Shown here: positions 35,899-44,293 of the stretch, one piece after another
How the letters are laid out: each line of letters opens with the position of its first letter
Numbering within the stretch: the first letter of the stretch is position 1
Origin: Desulfacinum infernum DSM 9756
Lineage (GTDB): Bacteria > Desulfobacterota > Syntrophobacteria > Syntrophobacterales > DSM-9756
Reading direction: 5' to 3'
Assembly: GCF_900129305.1 (NCBI RefSeq)
Contig: NZ_FQVB01000018.1
Location: 29,950-93,949, forward strand
DNA length: 64,000 bases
The notes under the pieces: generated by a model
What the model saw: only the letters and a program-made list of their open reading frames with translations
Told to the model about the DNA's origin: nothing
Databases searched by the model: none
Position numbers and translations under genes: made by a program

Positions 35899-38079
35899 TT
35901 GCCTCAACCGGTCATTTTGAAAGACTCCGGCACATTCGATCTTGAGGGATATCGGGAGAGAATGGCCCGGTACCTGGATCCCGACGATCCGGGAACCCGG
36001 CTCTTCTTTCAGGCGTTGGACTATGCGGAAGAGTTGCATCAGGGACAGATCCGCAAGTCCGGGGCTCCCTACATCAGTCACCCGTGCGCCGTGGCCGAAA
36101 TCCTGGCCAAGGAGATGGAAGTCCGCGACCCGGAGATGTTGGCCGCGGCCGTTCTCCACGACGTGATCGAAGACGTTCCCGATGTGACCTACGAATCCAT
36201 CCGGGAGCAATTCGGAAGCGTGGTGGCGGAACTGGTGGACGGATGCACCAAGATGACCCGGTCCCACAAGGACCGTGCCGCCCTGAAGGATCTGACCCAC
36301 AGCAAGATCTTGCAAACGGCCAGCCGGCGCTTGGGCGTGCTGGTGATCAAGCTGGCGGACCGGTTGCACAACCTGAGGACCCTCCATTACCTGCCCCAAC
36401 CCAAGCGGCAGCGCATCGCCCAGGAAACCGTGGAGATCTATGCGCCACTGGCCGCCAAACTGAACATTTTTCCTCTCAAGCGCGAACTTTATCACCTGGC
36501 CCTATCTTACCTCTACCCCCGCAAGAGCAAGAAGATCCTCAATGCCATCAAGGCTCTGAATAGCGATCCCAATGTTCTTGAAATGGAGCAGCTCTTTCAT
36601 CGGGCTTTTGGGGAAACCGCCCTGCCCGTGGAGGTGAGAAGAAGGGTCAAGGGACTCGGCACCTACTACGATGCGGCCAAGGGGACCCTGCGGCTGTCCA
36701 ATACGGAGAACCGCGTGGACTTCACCGTCGTGGTGGACTCGAGGGATGTACGGCAGTGCTACTTCGCCTTGGGGGTCGTGGACACCACGTTTCGCCCCGT
36801 GCCGCGAACGCTTCGCGATTTCATCGCCAATCCCAAGAACAACGGCTACATGAGCCTGCACACCCGGGTGCATTTTCGCGGGGAAAACTACCTGGTCAAG
36901 ATCCGAACCACGGAGATGGATCAGTGGGCCCGGCACGGGCTTTTGAGCCACTGGCGGCGTTCGAGCCAGATCGATGAGGCCTACCTGAATGAAGTGAGCG
37001 AATTTCTTCGGACCATCGGGGAGTACGGCGGCGGCGGGCCGCAACGCCGGCACCTGATCCAGCTTTCGGAAGCCGAAGAGATCACCGTCTATACGCCCCT
37101 GGGGGATGCCCACGTGTTCCCCGAAGGGAGCATCGTTTTGGACTTTGCCTATAAGATCCACTCCGATCTGGGCAACTACTGCAAGGGGGCCCTGGTCAAC
37201 GGCCGTTTCGTGCCGCCGACCCATGTGCTCAAAGACGGTGAAACCGTTGAGATCCTCAAATCCGAGGAACGACTGGATCTGGACCCGGGACTGGAGCGAC
37301 TTTGCCGAACCCCGAAAGCCAGAAGCGCCATCAACCGGGAAGTGAACCGCCGCCGGCGCGCCTATGCCCAGTGGGTGGGCAGGGAGATCCTGCGTCAGGA
37401 AATGGAACACCACGGCCTTCCCAAGGACCTCCTGGCAAGCGACATCACACGGCTCATCCTGGAGGTCCTCAATCTGAAGGCCCTGGAAGATCTTTTCGTG
37501 CAGGTGGGCCAGGACCTGGTCTCCCCCCATTTGGTGCTCTATTACCTGCAGGATGCCCCGACCCGCCCCGTTTCCCAGGCCAAAGTGAAGGCTCAGTTCG
37601 ACCGGAACCATTCCCGCAACGTCCTGCGGGTGCCGGAACTGGATCCCGTGATCCACAAATTCGCCGGCTGCTGCCACCCCTTTCCCGGTGAGCGGCAGGT
37701 GGTGGCCACGCTCAGCGAGCGGGGCATCACCTTCCATCGTTCCAGTTGTCGGGATTTGAGCGAGCGGCACGATCTGCCTTCCCAGCGCCTCCTGGACGTG
37801 CGCTGGGTCAAGGAAACTCCCTGGACGCGGCCGATCTTCGTCCGCCTGCGCATCCAGAGCAAGGACGGCACACCCTTGCTGCCAATCATCGGCAACACCC
37901 CGCCTGAGATCGAAGTGCGACAGGTGCGCGGGCGGTTCGGCGACCCGGCGGGACAGTGGGCCGTCATGGACGTGGTCCTGAGAGGATTCGACGACGCACG
38001 CCGTTTTTTCGAGGCCTTTCCACCGGCCGGCGTTTCGGTGGAGCGCTATTCCCACTCGGAATTTCCCGACGGCGAATAG
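35899..38079 (+). CDS. RelA/SpoT homologue with intact hydrolase and degenerate synthetase
   Basis: 726 residues. The HD hydrolase domain (about 20-190) is complete: YISHPCAVAEIL, LHDVIEDVPDVT, KLADRLHNLRTL. The synthetase region (~190-370) is shortened. R-x-K remains in RRRVKGLGTYYDA and NGY-SLHT remains, but the essential glutamate before QIRT is replaced (NYLVKIRT), and the arginine-containing core strand is VDFTVVVD. TGS (EEITVYTPLGDAHVFPEGS) and a C-terminal ACT-like domain follow. I infer a (p)ppGpp hydrolase with little or no synthesis. The start appears to be TTG 35899 after GGTGAG; ATG 35962 is an alternative. Confidence 0.88.
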   Translation: MPQPVILKDSGTFDLEGYRERMARYLDPDDPGTRLFFQALDYAEELHQGQIRKSGAPYISHPCAVAEILAKEMEVRDPEMLAAAVLHDVIEDVPDVTYESIREQFGSVVAELVDGCTKMTRSHKDRAALKDLTHSKILQTASRRLGVLVIKLADRLHNLRTLHYLPQPKRQRIAQETVEIYAPLAAKLNIFPLKRELYHLALSYLYPRKSKKILNAIKALNSDPNVLEMEQLFHRAFGETALPVEVRRRVKGLGTYYDAAKGTLRLSNTENRVDFTVVVDSRDVRQCYFALGVVDTTFRPVPRTLRDFIANPKNNGYMSLHTRVHFRGENYLVKIRTTEMDQWARHGLLSHWRRSSQIDEAYLNEVSEFLRTIGEYGGGGPQRRHLIQLSEAEEITVYTPLGDAHVFPEGSIVLDFAYKIHSDLGNYCKGALVNGRFVPPTHVLKDGETVEILKSEERLDLDPGLERLCRTPKARSAINREVNRRRRAYAQWVGREILRQEMEHHGLPKDLLASDITRLILEVLNLKALEDLFVQVGQDLVSPHLVLYYLQDAPTRPVSQAKVKAQFDRNHSRNVLRVPELDPVIHKFAGCCHPFPGERQVVATLSERGITFHRSSCRDLSERHDLPSQRLLDVRWVKETPWTRPIFVRLRIQSKDGTPLLPIIGNTPPEIEVRQVRGRFGDPAGQWAVMDVVLRGFDDARRFFEAFPPAGVSVERYSHSEFPDGE

Positions 38080-38087
38080 CGACCCTT

Positions 38088-38417
38088 TCAGTGGATGGAT
38101 CGGTTGGCGTGGGTTTCTCTGAAAAGTTTCCTGGCCATGGCGTGCAGGTCGGTTTTCTTTACTCCGGCAAATTCGACGAGCAGGAACTGGATCCACGCCC
38201 CGCAACAGAAACTCAGGAGGTTTTCCGGGCCCTTGAACACGTCTTCCTCCAGCTTTCCCTCCTGAAAGGCCTGGGCGATCAGTTCAAGAACCGTAAGGTT
38301 CAGTTCTCCCTCCCCGTAACGCTGCACGGCTTCCTTGTAAACGCGGGCAAGTTCCGGGTTGCGTTGAATGATGGCAACGGCGCATCTGGAAGCATCCACG
38401 AGCGTTTGCGGTTTCAT
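38088..38417 (-). CDS. hypothetical protein
   Basis: 109 residues, mostly helical, with FCCGAWIQFLLVEFAGV as a hydrophobic cysteine-bearing segment. GGAGG lies about 11 bases before ATG 38417. Its stop is only 8 bases from the stop of the convergent RSH gene. No known family is recognised. Confidence 0.6.
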   Translation of the reverse strand: MKPQTLVDASRCAVAIIQRNPELARVYKEAVQRYGEGELNLTVLELIAQAFQEGKLEEDVFKGPENLLSFCCGAWIQFLLVEFAGVKKTDLHAMARKLFRETHANRSIH

Positions 38418-38462
38418 GGGTGTTTCAGCTCCTCCCCGACAACGACCTTTGGACGGGTGTCC

Positions 38463-38490
38463 TTGATTTTTCCCTTCCTTGATTTATGCT
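38463..38490 (+). promoter_or_regulatory. possible sigma-70 promoter of htrA
   Basis: TTGATT (38463-38468), a 16-base spacer and TATGCT (38485-38490) in an unusually AT-rich patch about 70 bases before the HtrA start. TATAAC at 38492 is an alternative -10. Confidence 0.45.
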
Positions 38491-38560
38491 GTATAACAAA
38501 TTTCCCCGAATCGTCAAAGGAGCGCCTAGGGCGCCTGCGACCTGGAAAGGAGATCCGCTG

Positions 38561-40012
38561 ATGAGGGTTGAATCTGCGCACAAAAAGGCAGTGGCTGGTC
38601 GAACCGTCGTCTTTTTCCTGTCTTTGCTGCTCTTCCTGGGAGCTTCGGGGCCCGCGGTCCAGGCCGCCTTCAGCCCCTATGGGGACAGCGCCCCCCCCTC
38701 CTTCGCCGACCTGGCCGACAAGGTGAAGGATTCCGTCGTGAACATCTCCACCACCCAGGTGATCAAGGGGCATCCGCTGCAGCCCTTTCTCCGTCCGGAC
38801 TCGCCCTTTCGTGAATTTTTCGGCGACGAATTCTTCAAGAAGTTCTTCGGCGATGTGCCCCAGGGCAAAATGAAGACCCACTCCTTGGGATCCGGGGTGG
38901 TCATTGACGAAACCGGCCTCATCCTCACCAACAACCACGTGGTGGAAAAGGCGGACGAGATCAAGATCAAGCTACAGAACGGCAAGGAATACGACGCCAA
39001 GGTGGTGGGGCGGGACCCCAAGACGGATCTCGCGCTCATCAAGGCTCAGCCCGATGAGGATTTTCCCAAGGCCGCCCCTCTGGGCGATTCGGACTCCTTG
39101 CGGGTGGGGGACTGGGTCATGGCCGTGGGCAACCCCTTCGGTCTGGGGCACACGGTGACGGTGGGGATCATCAGCGCCAAGGGGCGCATCATCGGAGCCG
39201 GGCCCTATGACGACTTTCTCCAGACGGACGCGGCCATCAACCCCGGCAACAGCGGCGGCCCCCTGTTCAACATGCGCGGCGAGGTTGTGGGGATCAATAC
39301 GGCCATCGTGGCCCGCGGCCAGGGCATCGGATTTGCCATTCCCATCAACATGGCCAAGGAGCTGCTGCCCCAGTTGAAGACCGGGAAGGTGATCCGCGGC
39401 TGGCTGGGTGTGATGATCCAGGACATCACCCCGGAACTGGCGGAATCTTTCGGCCTGAAGGATGCCAAAGGGGTTCTCATTTCCGACGTGGTGGAAGGCA
39501 GCCCGGCGGACAAGGCCGGGCTGGAGACGGGGGACATCGTGGTGGAATTCAACGGCGAACCCGTGGAAAACGCCCATGATCTTTCAAGAAAGGTGGCGGC
39601 TACACGCCCGGAAACCACCGTCAAGATCGGTATCCTGCGGGACGGGTCCCGAAGAACCATCAAGCTGCAGCTGGGCACCATGCCCGATGAAGAAATGGTC
39701 GCCGGGCCCGCCGTGGAGGAAAGTTCCTGGGGCATGAGCGTCCAGAACCTGACCGAAGAACTGGCTTCCCGGTTCGGTTGGGATCCTTCGGAACGCGGGG
39801 TGATCATCACCGACGTGGAACCCGGATCCCCGGCGGCCGAGGCGAAGCTACTTCCCGGGGATCTGATCAAGGAGGTCAACCGAAAGAAGATCCAGAACCT
39901 GCGTGATTACAACCAGGCGGTGAAGAAAGGGGAGAAGAAGCGAAGCCTTCTGTTGCTCATCAAGCGCGGGGAGCACACCTTCTATGTGGTGCTGCAAGCC
40001 CAGGAGGAATGA
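38561..40012 (+). CDS. htrA: periplasmic serine protease HtrA/DegP
   Basis: 483 residues with an N-terminal signal peptide (VVFFLSLLLFLGASGPAVQA). The trypsin-like domain has the triad H126 (NNHVV), D156 (KTDLAL) and S231 (GNSGGP). Two PDZ domains follow, at about 275-370 and 395-480. It degrades and chaperones misfolded envelope proteins. ATG 38561 is preceded by AAAGGAG about 8 bases away. A possible -10/-35 pair lies upstream. Confidence 0.95.
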   Translation: MRVESAHKKAVAGRTVVFFLSLLLFLGASGPAVQAAFSPYGDSAPPSFADLADKVKDSVVNISTTQVIKGHPLQPFLRPDSPFREFFGDEFFKKFFGDVPQGKMKTHSLGSGVVIDETGLILTNNHVVEKADEIKIKLQNGKEYDAKVVGRDPKTDLALIKAQPDEDFPKAAPLGDSDSLRVGDWVMAVGNPFGLGHTVTVGIISAKGRIIGAGPYDDFLQTDAAINPGNSGGPLFNMRGEVVGINTAIVARGQGIGFAIPINMAKELLPQLKTGKVIRGWLGVMIQDITPELAESFGLKDAKGVLISDVVEGSPADKAGLETGDIVVEFNGEPVENAHDLSRKVAATRPETTVKIGILRDGSRRTIKLQLGTMPDEEMVAGPAVEESSWGMSVQNLTEELASRFGWDPSERGVIITDVEPGSPAAEAKLLPGDLIKEVNRKKIQNLRDYNQAVKKGEKKRSLLLLIKRGEHTFYVVLQAQEE

Positions 40013-40081
40013 GGAAAGTGAGGGGAGTGAAGTCTCAGGGGCACCGAGCCGTTATATGATGAGGATCCAAAAGGAGGGGTT

Positions 40082-40669
40082 ATGAACCAGCAGGGGTGCG
40101 CAGGGAAGCTTTCCGGATTTCTGGTGGCAACGATGGTCCTTTTTTCGGCGGCCTTTGTTTCGGCTGCGGACTTCAAGGGGGTCTCTTTTCCCGATGAGTT
40201 GACCATCGGCGCCGAGAAATGTTCCTTGAACGGGATCGGCATCCGAAAGAAGTTCTTCATCGACGTTTATTACGGCGCTTTCTACGCCAAGGACAAGGTG
40301 GGGGACGCCACTGCCGCCGTTGAGTCGGACCAGCCCAAGGCCGTGGTGATTCACGTCATCTACAAGCAGGTGGACGCCGACAAGTGGGTGGAAGGCTGGA
40401 AGGAAGGATTTGCCAAGAACACCCCCCATCCCGATTCCTCCCTCCGGGAAAGGATGGAGACCTTCATGGGATGGTTCAACGAACCGGTCAAGAAAGGCGA
40501 AGAGGTGAGACTCCTCTACGAGCCGGGCGTGGGAACCCATGTGGTGATCAAGGGCGTGGAAAAAGGAGTCGTCCCCGGAGCCGATTTCATGCAGGCCGTC
40601 TGGAAGATTTATTTCGGAGAACACCCGGCGTCTGAAGATTTGAAGAAGGCGATGCTGGGTCAATCCTGA
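40082..40669 (+). CDS. secreted chalcone-isomerase-like protein
   Basis: 195 residues with a signal peptide (FLVATMVLFSAAFVSAA). The mature part matches the bacterial chalcone isomerase-like family (PF16036): FPDELTIGAEKCSLNGIGIRKKF, IDVYYGAFYAKD, KAVVIHVIYKQVDADKW and FNEPVKKGEEVRLLYEPGVG. Bacterial members usually lack the plant catalytic residues and probably bind fatty acids. AAAGGAGG precedes the ATG. It follows htrA by 69 bases and may belong to the same envelope transcription unit. Confidence 0.85.
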   Translation: MNQQGCAGKLSGFLVATMVLFSAAFVSAADFKGVSFPDELTIGAEKCSLNGIGIRKKFFIDVYYGAFYAKDKVGDATAAVESDQPKAVVIHVIYKQVDADKWVEGWKEGFAKNTPHPDSSLRERMETFMGWFNEPVKKGEEVRLLYEPGVGTHVVIKGVEKGVVPGADFMQAVWKIYFGEHPASEDLKKAMLGQS

Positions 40670-40686
40670 ACCGAGACGCGGAAGAC

Positions 40687-41016
40687 ATGATCGAAGAGAT
40701 GCAGGGCCCCGGGTTCCTGGTGGAAGTGCCGCCGGGGCATGTCCGTAAGGAAAAGGAAAAGGCTCGGGCCTTGAGAAAGACCCAGTGGTGGCAGCGCCGC
40801 ATCGCCAAAGGGCGCTGCCACTACTGCGGCGCCAGTGTGCCCCCCCGGGATCTCACCATGGACCATGTGGTCCCGCTGATCCGGGGCGGCCGAACCACCA
40901 AGGGAAATGTGGTGCCCTGTTGCAAGGAATGCAACAACAAGAAGAAATATTACCTGCCCATCGAATGGGAAGAGTATCTCAAGACCCTCCAGGCTGGTTT
41001 GGACAAGGGGGAGTGA
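40687..41016 (+). CDS. HNH endonuclease-like protein
   Basis: 109 residues. A zinc-stabilised HNH motif is visible: CHYCGA, DHVVPLIRGG (the DH metal/catalytic pair), NVVPCCKECNNKKK. The N-terminal ~35 residues are basic. Small HNH proteins of this type are widespread in bacterial chromosomes and some are toxins or repair nucleases. It starts 17 bases after the chalcone-isomerase-like gene. Confidence 0.85.
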   Translation: MIEEMQGPGFLVEVPPGHVRKEKEKARALRKTQWWQRRIAKGRCHYCGASVPPRDLTMDHVVPLIRGGRTTKGNVVPCCKECNNKKKYYLPIEWEEYLKTLQAGLDKGE

Positions 41017-41229
41017 ATGGTCCAGCCGAAAGACAGTGCGACGGAATTCGCGGACGTGACCGATTGTTCCCGATGCGAGTTGGCGGTCTATTGTTACACG
41101 GAACCCAGCACCTGGATTTTCCGGACCAAATCGGAAATGGCGGAAAAGAGGGAGCGCATGGAACGCTGCCCGGTGAAGGTTGGGCAGGAAAACCGCAAGG
41201 CTTCCGCGGGGGGGCTGCCTTCCGCTTGA
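41017..41229 (+). CDS. small cysteine-containing protein
   Basis: 70 residues with cysteines in CSRCELAVYC and ERCP, giving C-x2-C-x5-C plus a distant C, compatible with one Fe-S or zinc site. ATG 41017 directly follows the HNH stop (TGAATG), and GGGGAG lies within the end of that gene, so translation is coupled. Function unknown. Confidence 0.65.
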   Translation: MVQPKDSATEFADVTDCSRCELAVYCYTEPSTWIFRTKSEMAEKRERMERCPVKVGQENRKASAGGLPSA

Positions 41230-41322
41230 AGGAAAAGCGGGAACCCATCGCGGTGTGACCCTGATGATGGATCCCCGCCCAGACCTTCGGGGAACGGAAC
41301 GCGCCGCGACGGCACCGGGAGA

Positions 41323-41784
41323 TTAGGTGAACATGTTGATTTGACAATGGATGGCGTGCTTCAGGTAGTCTTCCGCCGTCTGGATCTCCACCCCGTCGAT
41401 GAAATCGTCCTGCGTCAGCCCCATCATGTCCACGGTCATCTTGCAGGCCACCAGCTTGATTCCCTCCAATTGGGCCATCTCCAGGAGTTCTTCCAGACAG
41501 GGGATTTGGGCCTCATCCATTTTTTTCTTCATCATCTTGGTGGCCATGGCCGCCATGCCGGGAATGGCTCCCAGGGTTCCGGGCGGGATGAAGCGGCACT
41601 TGTTCTGATGGTTCTTCCGGATCACATTGATTCCCATGAAGGTGTAGAAGATGGTGGCGTCCATGCCGAGCCGAACGGCATTCAACCCCAGAACCAGGGA
41701 AGGAAAGGCGCCGTCCAGGGTGTCCCGGCTGCAGATGAAGGTGCAGGATTTCTTTTCCGAAACGGGATTCGATTGCTGGGTCAT
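41323..41784 (-). CDS. DsrE/DsrF-like family protein
   Basis: 153 residues of the DsrE/DsrF-like group: TFICSRDTLDGAFPSLVLGLNA, MDATIFYTFMGI and LEGIKLVACKMTVDMMGL, whose cysteine aligns with the persulfide-carrying Cys of this superfamily. It is probably involved in sulfur transfer or sulfide metabolism. The start at 41784 is MTQQSN. It lies 62 bases after an ArsR-type repressor gene, the usual partner. Confidence 0.82.
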   Translation of the reverse strand: MTQQSNPVSEKKSCTFICSRDTLDGAFPSLVLGLNAVRLGMDATIFYTFMGINVIRKNHQNKCRFIPPGTLGAIPGMAAMATKMMKKKMDEAQIPCLEELLEMAQLEGIKLVACKMTVDMMGLTQDDFIDGVEIQTAEDYLKHAIHCQINMFT

Positions 41785-41846
41785 CTCTTTATGTCCTCCA
41801 CATGCTTTTGGGGTGGGTGAAGCCGGGCCTCCGAGCCCGGCCGGCA

Positions 41847-42158
41847 TCAAGCCAGGTCCGTTTCCACTGCGCTCTCTGCGCACACACAATGGATGATCTT
41901 CAGGACGTTTCGGTTGGCGATGCGGTAGAAGACCTGGGGGCCCTCCCGCCGTGAGGCCAGAACATCCTTGGATTTCATGAGATTGAGCTGCTGCGAGGTG
42001 TAGGCTTGGGGAAGGTCCAAGGCGGTGTAGATCTCGGTGACCGTCTTTTCCCCGCCTTCCAGGAGCTGCAGGATGCGGAGCCGCGCGGGGTGGGCGACGA
42101 CCCTCAGTATAGCGGCGGCCTTTTCCAGGTGGGCCAGCTGGGCATCCGTGGGAGTCAT
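41847..42158 (-). CDS. ArsR/SmtB-family transcriptional regulator
   Basis: 103-residue winged helix (LRVVAHPARLRILQLLEGG, TVTEIYTALDLPQAYTSQQLNLMKSKDVL, REGPQVFYRI). Two cysteines near the C-terminus (HCVCAES) could sense sulfane sulfur or metal. The start at ATG 42158 is supported by GGAGAGG; an earlier frame exists to 42239. AT-rich half-sites (ATAT...ATAT near 42185-42206) upstream could be the operator. It is co-directional with the DsrE-like gene and probably regulates it. Confidence 0.88.
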   Translation of the reverse strand: MTPTDAQLAHLEKAAAILRVVAHPARLRILQLLEGGEKTVTEIYTALDLPQAYTSQQLNLMKSKDVLASRREGPQVFYRIANRNVLKIIHCVCAESAVETDLA

Positions 42159-42270
42159 GGCCTCTCCGTAGATCATGGCGTTAAAATATGCAGATGCCCT
42201 AATATATGAGCGCCGCTTCCCGGTCAAGGCCTTTCTCACCTATCCCTCGTGCTCAGGGGCCTTTCCTTTC

Positions 42271-43368
42271 CTAGGAACCCTTCCTTAGGATACCCAGAGG
42301 GGCGATCAACTGCTCCTGGATGGCGGCCTTGGCCCATTCCCGGCCCCGACCGGTCCCCTTTTGGTGCAGTTCCACCAGTTGTCGGATCTGCTTTTCGATC
42401 CGCCGGCGCGCCCGGCGGCGGGCTTCCTCCACGGGTGTCCAGTCCAGGGATTCGCGAAAGACGCGAAAGGCCTTCAGGATTTCCGGGAAGAGAAGCTTGG
42501 TGAAGGGTCTCAGGAAGGCCACGTAGAAGCCCAGTGCCGCCTCCTTACGGTGTTCCAGGATGTGGGCGAGCAGGCCCCGGTCATCCATGTCGGCGGCCAG
42601 ATCCTTCAGAACACGGGCATAGACTTCCACGGCGCTGTCGGCATATGTGGCGACAATCTCTTGCCAGATGCCGTTTTCAAAGATCTCCTGGCGCATCTCT
42701 CCCATCTCGTGATGCACCCAGGTCTCCAGTTGAGCTTCCGAAATGGTGCGCAAGAGATCGGCATGGCCCCCCGGGTCGGCGTAGACGGCCGGAAGTTCCA
42801 ATCCATACCGGGACAGGGCGAAATGGAGCGCGTTTCGGGCCGAGGGGCGCATCTCGAAGATCTGTTCCCAGAGAAAGGAGAGCATGGGGTGGTGGCGGGC
42901 GTAGATGCTCGAACCCTGTCGCATGGCCGGGGAGGCGAAGATGTCTCGCGCCAGCTCTTTTCCCACGATAAGGATTCGGGCGTCGTCCAAGTGACGGACC
43001 TCACGGAGTTCTCCCAGGAAGAAAGAGGGACGCAACCCCGCCACGTATCCCGCGCCGTAGACGAGCCCCCGGGGAATGAGGATCTCGTTGACCCGGTCCA
43101 CATCGAAGGGGTCCAGCGTCTCGGAAAGAACCTGGAGCGGGGCGAAGCCCTCCGCTTCGATCTTTTCCCAGCGGTCCTCTCTGAGCTCGATCCACGCCAA
43201 CAGATCCGCGGGCTCGGGCTCGGCCCAGGGCGGCAGCCCGTGCAGCCACTTGTAATGGTCCCGAAGCCTCAGCACCAATCCGCACACGGAGAAGGTGCCC
43301 CCGTAAAGAGCTTCCGCCACCAGGCAATTGTGCAAAACCTGCTCGCTCAAATGTTCCACATCCACCAT
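42271..43368 (-). CDS. Sfum_1244 family protein
   Basis: 365 residues, resembling the family named after a Syntrophobacter fumaroxidans protein. The N-terminal half starts MVDVEHLSEQVLHNCLVAEAL and is mixed alpha/beta; the C-terminal half is helical and ends in a basic coil (EEARRRARRRIEKQIRQL). No catalytic motif is obvious. It is divergent from cheR, with 90 bases between the two starts. It supports a Syntrophobacteria-like origin of the window. Confidence 0.75.
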   Translation of the reverse strand: MVDVEHLSEQVLHNCLVAEALYGGTFSVCGLVLRLRDHYKWLHGLPPWAEPEPADLLAWIELREDRWEKIEAEGFAPLQVLSETLDPFDVDRVNEILIPRGLVYGAGYVAGLRPSFFLGELREVRHLDDARILIVGKELARDIFASPAMRQGSSIYARHHPMLSFLWEQIFEMRPSARNALHFALSRYGLELPAVYADPGGHADLLRTISEAQLETWVHHEMGEMRQEIFENGIWQEIVATYADSAVEVYARVLKDLAADMDDRGLLAHILEHRKEAALGFYVAFLRPFTKLLFPEILKAFRVFRESLDWTPVEEARRRARRRIEKQIRQLVELHQKGTGRGREWAKAAIQEQLIAPLGILRKGS

Positions 43369-43458
43369 GTTCCGGCCTCCCGCGGCTCGATCCCGACTTG
43401 GACCGAATGGATTCAACGCAGTATAACCTTTGGCATGCCGAAAGAAAGGGAGGCGCAG

Positions 43459-44262
43459 GTGACCGACGAGGAATTGAAGGCCGTCCTGGACCATTTCCAT
43501 CTTTCCTGGGCGGGGTACCGAAAGGTGAGGAAGGGGGTCAAGAAGAGGCTGGTCCGCACCATGGCAAGGTGGGGCTGTGCCGGAGTGCAAGACTGGCTGG
43601 ATCTTTGCCGCGTGGATCCGGAGGCGAGACGCCGGTGCCTGCTGGCCTTGGCCGTTCACATCAGCCGCTTTTTCCGGGACCGAAGGCTCTGGTATAGTCT
43701 TCAGACGGCCATTGTTCCGGGACTCTGCCGGTGGTGCGGGCCGGTGATGCGGGTCTGGTCGGCGGGGTGCTCTCGTGGAGAGGAGATCTATTCGTTCAAG
43801 ATTCTCTGGCACGAGCTGGCAAAGGCCGGCCAGCGGCTGCCCCGGCTGGAGGCGTGGGCGACGGATGTGGATCCGCAAGTGCTGGCAATGGCCCGGCAGG
43901 CCGTCTTTCAAAAGAGCAGCCTGAAAGAGGTTGGCCGCGAACTTTTGGACGTGTACTTCGAGCCGATCCGGGAGGGGGTCTATCGGGTGGGGGAGTCCGT
44001 TCGGGAAGGTATCCACTGGAGCTGTTCGGATCTCTTGCAGGATTCGCCTCCCGCATCAGAGTTCCACCTGATCTTCTTGAGGAATAATCTGCTCACCTAC
44101 TACTCGGGTGGGCAGGTGGACGAGGCTTTCAGCCGCATCTGGGATAGTCTCGCCGTGGGAGGCTTTCTCGTGACGGGCAGCCGTGAGAAGATGCCGCCCG
44201 GTCCGTGGAAGGCCGTGCAAAGTTTCCAGGATCCCCATCTTTTCAGGAAGTGGGGCCAATAG
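43459..44262 (+). CDS. cheR: CheR-type chemotaxis methyltransferase
   Basis: 267 residues. CheR methylates chemoreceptor glutamates using SAM. The SAM site is RVWSAGCSRGEEIYSF, and the region FHLIFLRNNLLTYYSG replaces the usual CRNVLIYF. The N-terminal CheR helical domain is present. GTG 43459 has GGGAGG 5 bases upstream; an ATG at 43435 has no ribosome-binding site. No cheA, cheW or receptor gene is nearby, so it is an orphan. Confidence 0.85.
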   Translation: MTDEELKAVLDHFHLSWAGYRKVRKGVKKRLVRTMARWGCAGVQDWLDLCRVDPEARRRCLLALAVHISRFFRDRRLWYSLQTAIVPGLCRWCGPVMRVWSAGCSRGEEIYSFKILWHELAKAGQRLPRLEAWATDVDPQVLAMARQAVFQKSSLKEVGRELLDVYFEPIREGVYRVGESVREGIHWSCSDLLQDSPPASEFHLIFLRNNLLTYYSGGQVDEAFSRIWDSLAVGGFLVTGSREKMPPGPWKAVQSFQDPHLFRKWGQ

Positions 44263-44293
44263 AGACATTGGGAAAGGAGCCGCGGAGGAAACC

